Origin: Balneola sp. MJW-20
GTDB taxonomy: Bacteria > Bacteroidota > Rhodothermia > Balneolales > Balneolaceae
Assembly (NCBI RefSeq): GCF_040811775.1
Contig: NZ_JBFNXW010000002.1
Location: 310,001-374,000 of the forward strand
DNA: 64,000 nucleotides
Reading direction: 5' to 3'
Made by a program: the position numbers and the translations under genes. The notes under the pieces are model-generated. The model ran no database searches, was not told the origin of the DNA, and was given only the letters and a program-made list of their open reading frames with translations. Shown here one piece after another: positions 28,491 through 38,302 of this stretch. The number at the start of each line of letters is the position of its first letter. Position 1 is the first letter of the stretch.

Positions 28491-29177
28491 ATGGCAGTCA
28501 TCAAAACAACTGGACTCACAAAAATTTATAATGCAGATCAGGTACCCGTTCATGCTTTGAATGGAGTGGATATGGAGATTCAGAAAGGAGAATTTACTGC
28601 CATTGTGGGTCCCTCCGGTTCGGGAAAGACCACACTTCTTAATATTATCGGGGGACTGGATGAACCAACCGAGGGTTCAGCATGGATACATAATACCGAC
28701 CTCACCAAATTGTCGGATAAAGAATTGATTAAATTCAGGTTGAATCATATTGGGTTCGTATTTCAGTCCTATAATCTGATCCCCGTTCTGACGGCATTGG
28801 AAAATGTATCATTTATCATGCAGATGCAGGGCAGACCGGCTGAAGAGTGCCGGACAAAAAGCATGGATCTATTAATTGAGGTCGGTCTGGAAGATAAGAT
28901 CCATAAAATGCCGTCTGAATTATCAGGCGGGCAGCAGCAGAGAGTGGCAGTAGCCAGAGCTCTTGCTTCAAAGCCTGATTTTGTTCTGGCTGATGAACCC
29001 ACTGCCAACCTGGACTCTGCATCAACAGCCGAACTGCTGGATATGATGCATGAACTAAATGAGATCGAACAGATGACCTTTGTTTTTTCAACGCACGATC
29101 AGCGGGTGATAGACCGGGCGAGAAGGGTGATCACTCTCGTCGACGGTAAGATATCCGAAGATATCACAAGAGAATGA
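28491..29177 (+). CDS. ABC transporter ATP-binding protein, LolD/MacB type
   Basis: A 228-residue ATPase with Walker A GPSGSGKTT, Q-loop FVFQSYNLIP, signature LSGGQQQRVAVARA, Walker B FVLADEPTANLD and the H-loop STHDQ. The N-terminal TKIYNADQVPVHALNGVD is typical of LolD. It powers the two permeases upstream. The downstream outer-membrane gene follows after one base, so all are one operon. Confidence 0.95.
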   Translation: MAVIKTTGLTKIYNADQVPVHALNGVDMEIQKGEFTAIVGPSGSGKTTLLNIIGGLDEPTEGSAWIHNTDLTKLSDKELIKFRLNHIGFVFQSYNLIPVLTALENVSFIMQMQGRPAEECRTKSMDLLIEVGLEDKIHKMPSELSGGQQQRVAVARALASKPDFVLADEPTANLDSASTAELLDMMHELNEIEQMTFVFSTHDQRVIDRARRVITLVDGKISEDITRE

Positions 29178-29178
29178 C

Positions 29179-30339
29179 ATGAGGTGGGCAGGCCATAGCA
29201 TAACGATCTGGATACTTATGATGATCACCATGCCTGCTTTGCGTGCTCAGATCCCGGACTGGCTGGATCTGAAAGGCTATGTGAAGGAACTGGCTCAGTT
29301 ATCCCTGGATAATGGATTTTCAGACCTTCAGTTTGATAATGTGATCCATCATCGCCTGGAAACTGAATGGACTATATCCGGGGATCTGCAGCTTGATGTC
29401 GACCTTCGGAGTCGCCTGTTAAACGGATATACCGTTAGAAATACGACAGGACTCTCTTCATTATTTGAAGCAGACCCGAATCTGGTAGATCTCACAAAAG
29501 TGTGGACAGGCACCAAGGAGTCTCTTTTTTACTCAGAGATCGACCGGTTTTATTTGTCTTATTATAACGGTCCCATTGAGATCTATGCAGGCAGGCAGCG
29601 GATAAACTGGGCCCGGAGTTATGTATGGAGCCCGAATGATCTCTTCAATAACTATGCATATCTGGATTTTGATTATGAAGAAAGACCGGGAGTAGATGCC
29701 GTAGCTGCGATCTGGAATCTGGATTTTGCCTCGAGCGTGGAAGCCGGGGTAAGGCTGGGAAAGAATATCAGTGAAATGGTTATTGCAGGGATGTATCGCT
29801 TTAATATCCGGGATTACGATCTGCAGTTCATTGCCGGTCATTACTATGATAAGATAGCCCTGGGATTCGGATGGGCCGGGTATATTCAGGATGCCGGTTT
29901 CAAAGGGGAGCTGAGTTATTTTCACCCTGAAGAAGACCTTATGGACGCATCAGGGACATTCACAAGCACTCTTGGTCTCGATTATATGTTCGAAAATGGT
30001 TTGTATACCCAGGCAGAGGTTCTGTACAATGGCGGATATGAAAGGAGCAGGGAAGGGTTATCCGGGTTGACCCAGCCACCCGGTGCTGATAACCTCTTCA
30101 TTTCTGATACCGGATATTTTCTGAACTTCTCTCACTCCTTAAGTCCGCTTACCGGCATCGGTTTCGGGACACTGGGTTCGTTCAGCAGTTCTCTCTTTAT
30201 TTTTATTCCGCAGCTTAGCTATTCACTTAGTCAGGATATAGACCTGCTATTGCTGGCACAGCTTTTAAAGGGATCAGAATTTGATATTGAAGGACTTAAT
30301 TCGAACCTGTTCTTCTTTCGGGTAAAATGGTCATATTGA
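29179..30339 (+). CDS. Outer-membrane beta-barrel protein of ABC cassette (DUF1302-like)
   Basis: A 386-residue protein with a signal peptide (PALRAQ, about 24). The mature sequence is rich in amphipathic strands, and the segment GRQRINWARSYVWSPNDLF, followed by YEERPGVDAVAAIW, resembles DUF1302-type barrels. The C-terminus FFFRVKWSY ends in an aromatic residue, as barrel proteins do. As the last gene of the LolA-like/ABC set, it could be the outer-membrane acceptor or exit of the pathway; the cargo is unknown. Confidence 0.82.
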   Translation: MRWAGHSITIWILMMITMPALRAQIPDWLDLKGYVKELAQLSLDNGFSDLQFDNVIHHRLETEWTISGDLQLDVDLRSRLLNGYTVRNTTGLSSLFEADPNLVDLTKVWTGTKESLFYSEIDRFYLSYYNGPIEIYAGRQRINWARSYVWSPNDLFNNYAYLDFDYEERPGVDAVAAIWNLDFASSVEAGVRLGKNISEMVIAGMYRFNIRDYDLQFIAGHYYDKIALGFGWAGYIQDAGFKGELSYFHPEEDLMDASGTFTSTLGLDYMFENGLYTQAEVLYNGGYERSREGLSGLTQPPGADNLFISDTGYFLNFSHSLSPLTGIGFGTLGSFSSSLFIFIPQLSYSLSQDIDLLLLAQLLKGSEFDIEGLNSNLFFFRVKWSY

Positions 30340-30393
30340 CTTGATGCTGAACCTTAAAACCGGTAGCATTGTTGGCTCAATCAAACAAAGACT

Positions 30394-31110
30394 ATGCAAG
30401 TAATACCAGCAATTGACCTGCTCGACGGAAGGGCAGTACGCCTTCATAAAGGGTCCTACGAAGAAGTAACGGTTTATCATGAATCTCCTTTGGAACAGGC
30501 CCGTATCTTTGCCGAAGCAGGATTCGATCATATACATGTAGTGGACCTGAATGGTGCGCGGTCCGGTGAGTTTGTAAATCTTCCTCATATTCGTGAGATC
30601 ATATCCGAACTCGGTATTTCGGTTCAGACCGGAGGAGGAATAAGGAAATATGAAGACGTAAAAATGCTGCTGGATGCAGGATTATCGGGGATTATTTGCA
30701 GTTCAATGGCCATTAAGAATGAATCTGACTGGGTTCGGTCATTGAAGGAACATCCGGAAGCAATGATACTGGGTATGGATCTGAAAGAGGGCAAGATCGC
30801 ATACGCCGGCTGGCTGGAAACCGCAGAGGAATCGGTTGATTCATTCCTTGGAAGGATGATTCAGGAAGGCCTGAAGGAAGTACTGTGCACCGATATATCT
30901 AAAGACGGAACGCTCAGCGGACCTAATTTTGACCTCTATAACCGCTTACATAACAATTATCCCGGCATCAGGCTGATTGCTTCGGGAGGGGTTGCTGAAC
31001 TGTCAGATCTGGAAACACTGAACAGTGCCGGTATTGATGCGGTAGTAGTTGGAAAGGCTTATTACGAAAACCGGATCACACTGGAGGAAATGGCTTCCTT
31101 CAATTATTAA
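30394..31110 (+). CDS. hisA: Phosphoribosylformimino-AICAR-phosphate isomerase
   Basis: A (beta/alpha)8 barrel of 238 residues. The first catalytic Asp is Asp8 in IPAIDLLDGRAVRL, and the second lies in CTDISKDGTLSG. The second half repeats phosphate-binding loops (QTGGGIR and ASGGV). It opens the imidazole-forming ProFAR ring sugar for HisF/HisH. It follows the ABC cassette after 54 bases. Its stop overlaps by four bases the stop of the opposite-strand AMP-binding gene. Confidence 0.96.
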   Translation: MQVIPAIDLLDGRAVRLHKGSYEEVTVYHESPLEQARIFAEAGFDHIHVVDLNGARSGEFVNLPHIREIISELGISVQTGGGIRKYEDVKMLLDAGLSGIICSSMAIKNESDWVRSLKEHPEAMILGMDLKEGKIAYAGWLETAEESVDSFLGRMIQEGLKEVLCTDISKDGTLSGPNFDLYNRLHNNYPGIRLIASGGVAELSDLETLNSAGIDAVVVGKAYYENRITLEEMASFNY

Positions 31111-31937
31111 AGCTTGTCTTTAATAATTGCTTCGAGTCGCCCGCTAACGTAGATATTTCCTTCCACATCCGTGTAGCCGGCATCTCCGGTATCATATTTT
31201 TTAGATGTATAAGCAGTCTCAGATTTGATCTGAATGAGAGCCGGGGCTCCGAATTTTCCTTCGCATAAAATTTCGACTCCTTTTATTGCTTTTCCGCAGC
31301 AAAGATGCTCATCTGGTGCAGGTTTTATTCCCGATCTCATCTTGTGTACCGCGATGAGCCCTCCCGCTTCAGTCTGACCATATCCCTGATATATACTTCT
31401 GCAATGAGGGTGCATGAGTGTAAGTTCATGATATTTGAGCGGACTCCCTCCGTAGATTATATTGTCGACAAACCACTCTTTGCCATACAGGTTTCGTAAT
31501 ACGGCGGGCACGGTTAAAAGATGATCAGGCCGGTAGGAGTGAATAGCCTCCAGCCAGACTTCTGCTTCACCGGTCTTCGTTTTGATAAAACGGTACTCAT
31601 TACCAAGTTCTTCAGCCATAATAGCCCAGCTGATCCCCGCAACATGCCAGGGTGCAGCCATAAATAACAAGCGGTCTTTGGAACTGATCTCAAACGCGTC
31701 TGCGGACCGGACAGCATTAAGTTGAAGATGTTCGTAGGAGTTCCAGATACATTTTGGCCGGCCAGTAGTGCCGCTTGAAAACAATCCGACCATTTTAATA
31801 TCCGGATTGGGTTCATCTATTTCGGGATCAAGATCTTCATATGCAGGAGGGATGATAAGAACCGATTTTTTCGCTTGAATTATTTCCTGTATGATCTTGT
31901 AAGCGGGAGTACTTGTTGAGATAACCTTGTAATTCAT
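31107..31937 (-). CDS. Minimal AMP-binding (adenylate-forming) protein, lacking N- and C-terminal parts
   Basis: A 276-residue member of the acyl-CoA ligase/AMP-binding superfamily. Motif A3 (FSSGTTGRPK, about residues 53-62), A5 (YQGYGQTEAGG) and A7/A8 (YDTGDAGYTDVEG; SGRLEAIIKDKL) are present. Family enzymes have about 350-550 residues: here the first ~100 residues are short and the protein stops at the hinge, so the lid domain with the catalytic Lys is missing. It most resembles short MenE-like ligases. It lies on the opposite strand between hisA and hisF. It may be a degraded gene or a protein that only makes or binds acyl-adenylate. Confidence 0.8.
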   Translation of the reverse strand: MNYKVISTSTPAYKIIQEIIQAKKSVLIIPPAYEDLDPEIDEPNPDIKMVGLFSSGTTGRPKCIWNSYEHLQLNAVRSADAFEISSKDRLLFMAAPWHVAGISWAIMAEELGNEYRFIKTKTGEAEVWLEAIHSYRPDHLLTVPAVLRNLYGKEWFVDNIIYGGSPLKYHELTLMHPHCRSIYQGYGQTEAGGLIAVHKMRSGIKPAPDEHLCCGKAIKGVEILCEGKFGAPALIQIKSETAYTSKKYDTGDAGYTDVEGNIYVSGRLEAIIKDKL

Positions 31938-32049
31938 GATCTTGTGATAATCGCCGGTATGTCCTTATTCCGGTTAATCCATTGGGACTTATATAATTGC
32001 GAATATATAAATTTATGTCCTATATTCTCGGTTCAATTAAAAAGAAGTA

Positions 32050-32820
32050 ATGCTTACAAAAAGAATCATCCCCTGCCTGGATATTAAAGACGGAAGGACG
32101 GTCAAGGGGGTAAATTTTGAGGGGCTGAGAGACGCAGGAGATCCGGTAGAACTGGCTAAAAGATACAGCCAGGAAGGTGCAGACGAATTGGTGTTTCTGG
32201 ACATCACGGCAACACTGGAGAAAAGAAAGACACTCGTTGAATTGGTGCGACGGATCTCAGAAGAGATCAATATCCCGTTTACGGTTGGGGGTGGTATTAA
32301 AAGCATCGATGAAATAGAAGAATTGTTGAAAGCCGGAGCGGACAAAGTATCTTTGAACAGCAGTATTGTGAGGGACCCCGAATTGATCACCCGATCTTCC
32401 GACTCATTTGGGGCACAGGCGATCGTTGCTGCTATTGATGCTAAAAAGACCGGTGATAGTTGGAATGTATATATCAAAGGCGGATCCGAAGATACTGGTC
32501 TGGATGCTCTGGAATGGGCTGCAGAAGTTGAAAAGCGCGGAGCCGGAGAGATCCTGCTTACAAGCATGGACAAAGACGGAACAAAATCCGGATTTGATCT
32601 GGATCTTTTAGGAAAGATCGGCAGCCTGGTAAATATACCGGTGATTGCTTCGGGGGGAGCAGGAACAATTGATCACTGTATAGAAGCAGTGAAGCTTGCC
32701 AATGCAGATGCGGTTCTGGCTGCAAGTATCTTTCATTTCAGGGAGATCGAGATACGTGACCTCAAAGAAGCGATGGAGTCTGAAGGGATCCCCGTCCGGA
32801 ACGGAACCCTTTCATTTTAG
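32050..32820 (+). CDS. hisF: Imidazole glycerol phosphate synthase, cyclase subunit
   Basis: A (beta/alpha)8 barrel of 256 residues that joins ammonia from HisH to PRFAR. The catalytic Asp pair is in [13 protein letters not shown] (Asp11) and [11 protein letters not shown]. The loops VGGGIKS and ASGGAG bind the phosphates. It has its own upstream region of about 110 bases, divergent from the AMP-binding gene, so it probably has a separate promoter. Confidence 0.97.
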   Translation: MLTKRIIPCLDIKDGRTVKGVNFEGLRDAGDPVELAKRYSQEGADELVFLDITATLEKRKTLVELVRRISEEINIPFTVGGGIKSIDEIEELLKAGADKVSLNSSIVRDPELITRSSDSFGAQAIVAAIDAKKTGDSWNVYIKGGSEDTGLDALEWAAEVEKRGAGEILLTSMDKDGTKSGFDLDLLGKIGSLVNIPVIASGGAGTIDHCIEAVKLANADAVLAASIFHFREIEIRDLKEAMESEGIPVRNGTLSF

Positions 32821-32859
32821 ACAATTGCTGTGATTTGAATTTTCAGCATAAAAAAACAA

Positions 32860-32890
32860 TTGCCACGGCATTTATTTTTGGTGATCTTTG
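32860..32890 (+). promoter_or_regulatory. Candidate Bacteroidota-type promoter for hisE
   Basis: TTG at 32860-32862 and GATCTTTG at 32883-32890 are 20 bases apart. This is one mismatch from the TAnnTTTG/-33 TTG pattern used by the Bacteroidota housekeeping sigma factor. It lies 30 bases before the hisE ATG. The group-specific pattern is known; its use here is inferred. Confidence 0.35.
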
Positions 32891-32919
32891 TTGCCGTATT
32901 AAATTAATACCATATTCTG

Positions 32920-33276
32920 ATGTCAGAAACCAAAGAAATGGCCGAAATAAAGACGCTTACTGAAAAAGATTATCAATTCCTTATCGAGCTGGAAACATTG
33001 CTCTATGAGCGTAAAGAAGAGATGCCCAAAGGTTCTTACACTACTTCTATGTATAAGAAAGGGCTCGACAAGATCGCTCAGAAAGTGGGAGAAGAAGCCG
33101 TGGAAACCGTGATCGCTTCAAAGAACAATAAGAATAAAGAGACGATCAATGAGGCGGCTGACCTGCTTTTTCACCTCATGCTGTTGCTTGCGGAAAAAGA
33201 GATACCTCTGCATAAAGTCGTTAAAAAGTTGCGTAAACGCCATAATAAAGGCGATCATAAGCATATCGGAGAATAA
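32920..33276 (+). CDS. hisE: Phosphoribosyl-ATP pyrophosphatase
   Basis: A 118-residue all-alpha MazG-like enzyme for the second step of histidine synthesis. Characteristic is SYTTSMYKKGLDKIAQKVGEEAVE, with EEAVE and the later NEAADLLFHL supplying acidic Mg ligands. In many bacteria this domain is fused behind HisI; here it stands alone and no HisI domain is found nearby. It is the last his gene of the cluster. Confidence 0.94.
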   Translation: MSETKEMAEIKTLTEKDYQFLIELETLLYERKEEMPKGSYTTSMYKKGLDKIAQKVGEEAVETVIASKNNKNKETINEAADLLFHLMLLLAEKEIPLHKVVKKLRKRHNKGDHKHIGE

Positions 33277-33352
33277 TCACCGGCCCGCCTGCTTATCTTT
33301 TTGAGAGGCCGAATTACCCGATAAATTCCGTTGTTAGGATTATAGAATTAGT

Positions 33353-33378
33353 GGCTGAGAAACTTTAGTAGCTCAGCC
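33353..33378 (+). repeat. Hairpin between hisE and lepA
   Basis: GGCTGAG (33353-33359) and CTCAGCC (33372-33378) are perfect 7-base arms with a 12-base loop, followed by TTAATTTG rather than a pure T-run. It may be a weak terminator of the his transcript or a 5' element of lepA, which starts 46 bases later. Confidence 0.4.
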
Positions 33379-33423
33379 TTAATTTGTATCTTAATATCTT
33401 TTAGACCGTACTATATCATCTCA

Positions 33424-35226
33424 ATGAAAAATATCCGCAATTTCTGCATTATTGCTCACATCGACCATGGTAAATCAACTCTGGCCGATCGATTGCTTCA
33501 GCACACAGGAACTATAAGTGAAAGAGAAATGCAGGAGCAGATCCTGGATGACATGGATCTGGAACGCGAGCGTGGCATTACGATTAAGAGTCATGCCATT
33601 AAGATGGAGTATAAACGGCCGAATAAAGAAGAATATATATTTAATCTCATCGATACTCCCGGTCACGTTGATTTCGCTTATGAAGTCTCCCGGGCATTAA
33701 AAGCATGTGAAGGGGCATTGCTGGTAGTGGATGCAGCGCAGGGAATCGAAGCGCAGACCATTTCAAATTTATACCAGGCCATCGATCAGAACCTCGAGAT
33801 CGTGCCGGTTCTGAATAAGATCGATCTACCCGGAGCCGACCCGGAAGGAGTAGGTCAGCAGGTGGTTGATCTGATCGGCTGTGACCCTGAAGAGATCATA
33901 CATGTTTCCGGAAAGACCGGTGAAGGTGTCCCAGCACTTCTAGAAGCCATAGTAGACCGGATCTCAAGTCCGAAGCAGGAAACAGAAAAACCACTTCGTG
34001 CGCTGATTTTTGATTCGGTGTTTAACACTTATCGTGGATCTATTGCCTATGTACGTGTGATGGAAGGCGAACTTAAAAAAGGCGATGAATTCATGTTCAT
34101 GGCTAATAAGAAAGAATATGTTGCCGAGGAGATAGGTTACCTCAAAATGAAGAATGTAGCGACCGATACCCTTAAAGCAGGAGAGGTCGGCTATGTGATC
34201 GGTAGTGTAAAGTCATTGCAGGATGTTCGTGTGGGTGATACGATCACCCGGCTGGATAATCCGGCAACAGAACCCATTCCGGGTTATCAGGAAGCCAAGC
34301 CCATGGTATTCAGCGGGATCTATCCGACCCAGGCAGAAGATTTTGAAGACCTCAGGGGAGCACTGGAGAAATTACAGTTGAACGATGCTTCTTTATCCTA
34401 TGAACCGGAGACCTCAAAAGCTCTTGGCTTTGGATTTCGTGCAGGGTTTTTAGGATTACTGCATATGGAGATCGTTCAGGAACGACTGGACCGTGAGTTT
34501 AATATTGATATCATTACTACGGTACCTAACGTACAGTATGAGGTACACCTGGTAGATGGAAGCACTAAAGACGTTGATAATCCCAGCCAGATGCCGGAAG
34601 TTGGTGACATCGAGTCGATCTTCGAACCGTATATCAAGGCAAGTATTATTACCCCGGCCGACTACATCGGGCCAATCATGAAGCTTTGCCAGGAAAGGAG
34701 AGGAATTTATATTAACCAGATGTTCATGCAAAATAATCGGGTTGAAATTACGTATGAATTACCGATGGCTGAAGTAGTTTTTGATTTCTACGACAGACTG
34801 AAGTCTGGAACGAGGGGCTATGCTTCACTGGACTATGAATTTATTGAATACCGTAAAGGAGACCTGGTAAGACTGGACATACTGCTGAACGGGGAACAAG
34901 TTGATGCTCTATCCAGTATCACACACCGCGATAAGGCTTATTACCAGGGCCGTAAGGTGTGTGCAAAGCTTAAGGAGCTGATTCCCCGACAACAGTTTGA
35001 GGTTGCCGTTCAGGCAGCTATTGGTAACCGGGTAATTGCCAGAGATACGATCCGTGCCATTCGAAAGGATGTGACTGCGAAGTGCTACGGAGGTGATATT
35101 TCAAGAAAGAGAAAGCTTCTTGAAAAGCAGAAAGAAGGTAAAAAACGAATGAAACAGGTTGGAACAGTAGAGATACCCCAGGAAGCATTCCTCGCTGTTC
35201 TGTCAATGGATGAAGACGACAAATGA
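33424..35226 (+). CDS. lepA: Elongation factor 4 (back-translocating GTPase)
   Basis: A ribosome-associated GTPase of 600 residues. G1 is AHIDHGKST (about 10-18), G3 DTPGHVDF, G4 NKIDLPGA and the LepA-specific C-terminal domain is present ([17 protein letters not shown], read as [13 protein letters not shown]). Length matches the family. Its stop overlaps the start of a small secreted-protein gene (ATGA), which links it to the lepB operon, an arrangement seen in several groups. Confidence 0.97.
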   Translation: MKNIRNFCIIAHIDHGKSTLADRLLQHTGTISEREMQEQILDDMDLERERGITIKSHAIKMEYKRPNKEEYIFNLIDTPGHVDFAYEVSRALKACEGALLVVDAAQGIEAQTISNLYQAIDQNLEIVPVLNKIDLPGADPEGVGQQVVDLIGCDPEEIIHVSGKTGEGVPALLEAIVDRISSPKQETEKPLRALIFDSVFNTYRGSIAYVRVMEGELKKGDEFMFMANKKEYVAEEIGYLKMKNVATDTLKAGEVGYVIGSVKSLQDVRVGDTITRLDNPATEPIPGYQEAKPMVFSGIYPTQAEDFEDLRGALEKLQLNDASLSYEPETSKALGFGFRAGFLGLLHMEIVQERLDREFNIDIITTVPNVQYEVHLVDGSTKDVDNPSQMPEVGDIESIFEPYIKASIITPADYIGPIMKLCQERRGIYINQMFMQNNRVEITYELPMAEVVFDFYDRLKSGTRGYASLDYEFIEYRKGDLVRLDILLNGEQVDALSSITHRDKAYYQGRKVCAKLKELIPRQQFEVAVQAAIGNRVIARDTIRAIRKDVTAKCYGGDISRKRKLLEKQKEGKKRMKQVGTVEIPQEAFLAVLSMDEDDK

Positions 35227-35813
35227 TCAATATGAAAAATCTACTTATTACTACTATACTGATTGGTGTATTAACCATCGTAAGTACCGAGCAGGCTATG
35301 GCTCAGTTTGAAGAACCGGTAATCGAAAAAGTTACGGAAGACCAAAAGGCTGCATTCATGCAGCGCTTTTCAGATGTAAAATGGACAGGTCAGGGTTTTA
35401 ACTACAACAGCCTGGACCGCATGCCGGCCATTGAGATCCGTGCCAAATTACAGGATGCTTTTGGTGAGCCCACCCAGACCGTGGAAGATATAATCAAAAA
35501 AGACGGAAGACTCCGTGACGGGAAATCCATTCAGTTCGAATACTGGTTTGTGATCGACGGTGAGATCCCAATGATGATCCTTGACCTGGACGGCCCTTTT
35601 GAAGACGGGCTGGTGTGGGTAGGTGCAAGCCGGTATATAGATCTGATGCCTCAGGTGAAACGAACCCTTACTAAACTCGTAGGTGATGCTCAGCCTAAAG
35701 AATACGTAGATTACTTTTTCTCACCGGAAAGAGATCAGTGGTTTAAAGTAGCTTACTCAGGCGGCAAATATACCAAAGAAGAGATCAAGCAACCTGATCA
35801 TATCAAACTCTAA
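35223..35813 (+). CDS. Secreted protein of unknown function between lepA and lepB
   Basis: A 196-residue protein with a signal peptide (AMAQ near residue 28). The start ATG at 35223 overlaps the lepA stop; an ATG three codons later is also possible. The mature part is acidic with a well-formed mixed alpha/beta pattern ([54 protein letters not shown]). I recognise no family. Tight coupling to lepA and 14 bases from lepB suggests a role tied to secretion or just shared expression. Confidence 0.8.
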   Translation: MINMKNLLITTILIGVLTIVSTEQAMAQFEEPVIEKVTEDQKAAFMQRFSDVKWTGQGFNYNSLDRMPAIEIRAKLQDAFGEPTQTVEDIIKKDGRLRDGKSIQFEYWFVIDGEIPMMILDLDGPFEDGLVWVGASRYIDLMPQVKRTLTKLVGDAQPKEYVDYFFSPERDQWFKVAYSGGKYTKEEIKQPDHIKL

Positions 35814-35827
35814 GAATTTAGCATACA

Positions 35828-36943
35828 TTGGAAAAGGACAAAACGGGTACAGGACGCCTGACTTCAGCTTTTAAAAGAAAAAAGAAACAGGAAGAAGAAA
35901 ATATCAAAGCTAAATCGTGGATCCGTGAGTGGGTCGATGCTTTAGTGTTTGCCGTGATCGCTGCAGCGATACTGCGGACTTTTCTGTTCGGTTCCTATCG
36001 TATCCCTACTCCGTCAATGGAAAAGACCCTGATGACCGGGGATCTGTTGATCGTTTCCAATGTCACATACGGACCCAGAACACCAATGGGGATATGCGTA
36101 CCCTTTACGGAAGCAATGTGTATACCGGGAGTATCTTTACCCTGGACCCGGATCCCCGGATTCAGAGATATCAAACGTAATGACATCTTTGTTTTCAATG
36201 TACCATGGGAAGTGAAGCCGATCTCACAAAAGACGAATTATATCAAAAGGGCTGTAGCCATTCCGGGCGATACCATTAGTATCAGTAATAAGATCCTTTA
36301 CGTGAATGGTGAACGGGAGGAGTCGCATGAAGACCTGCAGCGTATGCATACGATCCGTATGAAAGACCGGATCCGGCTGAGTAATGCAAAAATGGAGAGT
36401 GTGGGTGCAGGAAAGATCGACATGCAGAATTATGTGGTCCAGCTTGCTCAGGATACCTATGTGGTAAACCTGACAGAGATTGTAGCCGAGAAAGTCAGAT
36501 CATGGCCTGAGATCGATACCATGTATTACTATATGGAAGAAGAAGGTGTGAGAAACCAGGCATATATCAATTCCACCGGTTCCTTTTCCAGGGCTTTCAA
36601 TAATCCGGATCACCTTCCAGAAGTCGTGATCCCCTATGCCGGCCAGGAAGTTTCCCTTACAGGGGATAATTTTTATATCTATCAGGATCTTATCGAACGA
36701 TACGAAAAAAATACACTCGAACGACGTAACGGCAGCATTTACATCAACGGTGAAGAAACCAATACCTACACCATCAAAGATGATTATTACTTTGCCATGG
36801 GGGACAACCGGGATAACTCGGAAGACAGTCGATTCTGGGGATTTGTACCCAAGAGTCACGTGATCGGAAAGGCCAGTATAGTCTGGATGTCACTCGACGG
36901 TCTGGTACCCAGATTCGAGAGGATCTTTAAGATCATTGAGTAG
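35828..36943 (+). CDS. lepB: Signal peptidase I
   Basis: It cuts signal peptides from exported proteins. The 371 residues start at a TTG; one membrane helix (about 37-54) leads to RIPTPSME with nucleophile Ser63, and the general base Lys140 is in YIKRAVAIPGD. GDNRDNSEDSRFWG closes the catalytic core. Between these boxes lies an insertion of about 130 residues (160-290), longer than in E. coli, as is common in Bacteroidota. Third gene of the lepA operon. Confidence 0.95.
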   Translation: MEKDKTGTGRLTSAFKRKKKQEEENIKAKSWIREWVDALVFAVIAAAILRTFLFGSYRIPTPSMEKTLMTGDLLIVSNVTYGPRTPMGICVPFTEAMCIPGVSLPWTRIPGFRDIKRNDIFVFNVPWEVKPISQKTNYIKRAVAIPGDTISISNKILYVNGEREESHEDLQRMHTIRMKDRIRLSNAKMESVGAGKIDMQNYVVQLAQDTYVVNLTEIVAEKVRSWPEIDTMYYYMEEEGVRNQAYINSTGSFSRAFNNPDHLPEVVIPYAGQEVSLTGDNFYIYQDLIERYEKNTLERRNGSIYINGEETNTYTIKDDYYFAMGDNRDNSEDSRFWGFVPKSHVIGKASIVWMSLDGLVPRFERIFKIIE

Positions 36944-37045
36944 CTTAGATCTGAGTACTAAGTATTGAGTTGGGCATGATATGGTGTATAGTCACTGATG
37001 CCGCCGATACTTAGTTCAATCAAATTTGCCAGTACCCTTAATAAC

Positions 37046-38161
37046 TTATTTCTTGTCCGTGATGGACTTACCTTTAGGTGCACCCTCCCGAATCGCCAGC
37101 TGACCACATCCGGCATCTATGTCATCACCACGGCTTCTTCTCACGGTTGCACGCACATCATTTCTTATCAATTCTCTGAGGAAATTATCCAGTCTCTCTT
37201 CCTTGGCTCTCTGCAGCTCCACACCGGCTACATTGTTATACATGATGATGTTCACCTTGCTTGGAGCCCATTTAACGATCCTGGCCAGATTACGGGCATC
37301 CTCCTTGCTGTCATTAAAGTTATCGAAGAGTAGATATTCGTAGGTCAGAGGTTTTTCGGTCTTACGATGATAGTATTTAACAGCATCTTCAAGACTTTCA
37401 AGATTCATGGAACTGTTTATCGGCATGATCCGGTCTCTCTTTTCATCAGTAGCTGCATGAAGAGAGATCGCAAGATTGAATTCCTCTGCATCGTCAGCAA
37501 GCTTTTTGATCTGCTTGGTTAATCCGACCGTTGAGACCGTAATCCTTTTGGGGGATAATTCAATGCTTAAGGGGTCGGTAATAATATGAGAGGAATCAAC
37601 GACCGCCTGATAATTATGGAGTGGTTCGCCCATCCCCATATACACAATATTCGTGATCTTCTTGTCATATTTCTCTTCCATCAGGGCATTGATATACTGT
37701 ACCTGATCTACGATCTCTCCGTGGCTTAGGCTGCGGAATAAGCCCATTTTACCGGTTGCACAAAACGAACAACCGAATACACAACCTACCTGAGAGGAAA
37801 CACAGACCGTCAGTCTTTTCGGAACACCGTCTTCATAAAAATCCGGGATCATGACGGCTTCCACTTTATAATCTTTATCCTCTTCATCCAATCGAAACAG
37901 AAATTTGATGGTACCGTCTCTGGATTCCTGTTGGGCTACCGGCTCAATTCGACTGATGCAGGCTGTTTCATCAAGTTTTGCTCTCAGGTCTTTGGATAAA
38001 TTAGTCATCTCACTGAAGTCGGAGACTCCTTTCTGATACAGCCATTGAAATACCTGATCGGCACGGTAAGATTGTAATCCCAGGTCAGAACAAAAAGCCT
38101 GGAGCTCTTCTTTGTTCAGGCTTTTAAGGTCGGTTTTCTTAATAGTCTCGGTGTTTTCCAT
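37046..38161 (-). CDS. rlmN: Dual-specificity 23S rRNA/tRNA m2A methyltransferase
   Basis: A radical SAM enzyme methylating C2 of A2503 in 23S rRNA and A37 in some tRNAs. The CxxxCxxC cluster site is in GCVFGCSFCATG; the second catalytic Cys is in DAGCGQLA near the C-terminus. The start ATG at 38159-38161 (371 residues, MENTETIKK) is preferred; the frame is open for 15 more codons. It is convergent with lepB with a 100-base gap holding no obvious terminator. Confidence 0.96.
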   Translation of the reverse strand: MENTETIKKTDLKSLNKEELQAFCSDLGLQSYRADQVFQWLYQKGVSDFSEMTNLSKDLRAKLDETACISRIEPVAQQESRDGTIKFLFRLDEEDKDYKVEAVMIPDFYEDGVPKRLTVCVSSQVGCVFGCSFCATGKMGLFRSLSHGEIVDQVQYINALMEEKYDKKITNIVYMGMGEPLHNYQAVVDSSHIITDPLSIELSPKRITVSTVGLTKQIKKLADDAEEFNLAISLHAATDEKRDRIMPINSSMNLESLEDAVKYYHRKTEKPLTYEYLLFDNFNDSKEDARNLARIVKWAPSKVNIIMYNNVAGVELQRAKEERLDNFLRELIRNDVRATVRRSRGDDIDAGCGQLAIREGAPKGKSITDKK

Positions 38162-38302
38162 AGGCGTGCAAGATACGGAGCTTTCCATCCAATAGTAATT
38201 CAACAACCGGTTTAAACAGGATGCTAATCAGCAGAAAACCGGGAAAGGTTGAATGATAAATGTTCCCGGACCGCTTTATTACCCTACATCTGGAGTACGA
38301 AG

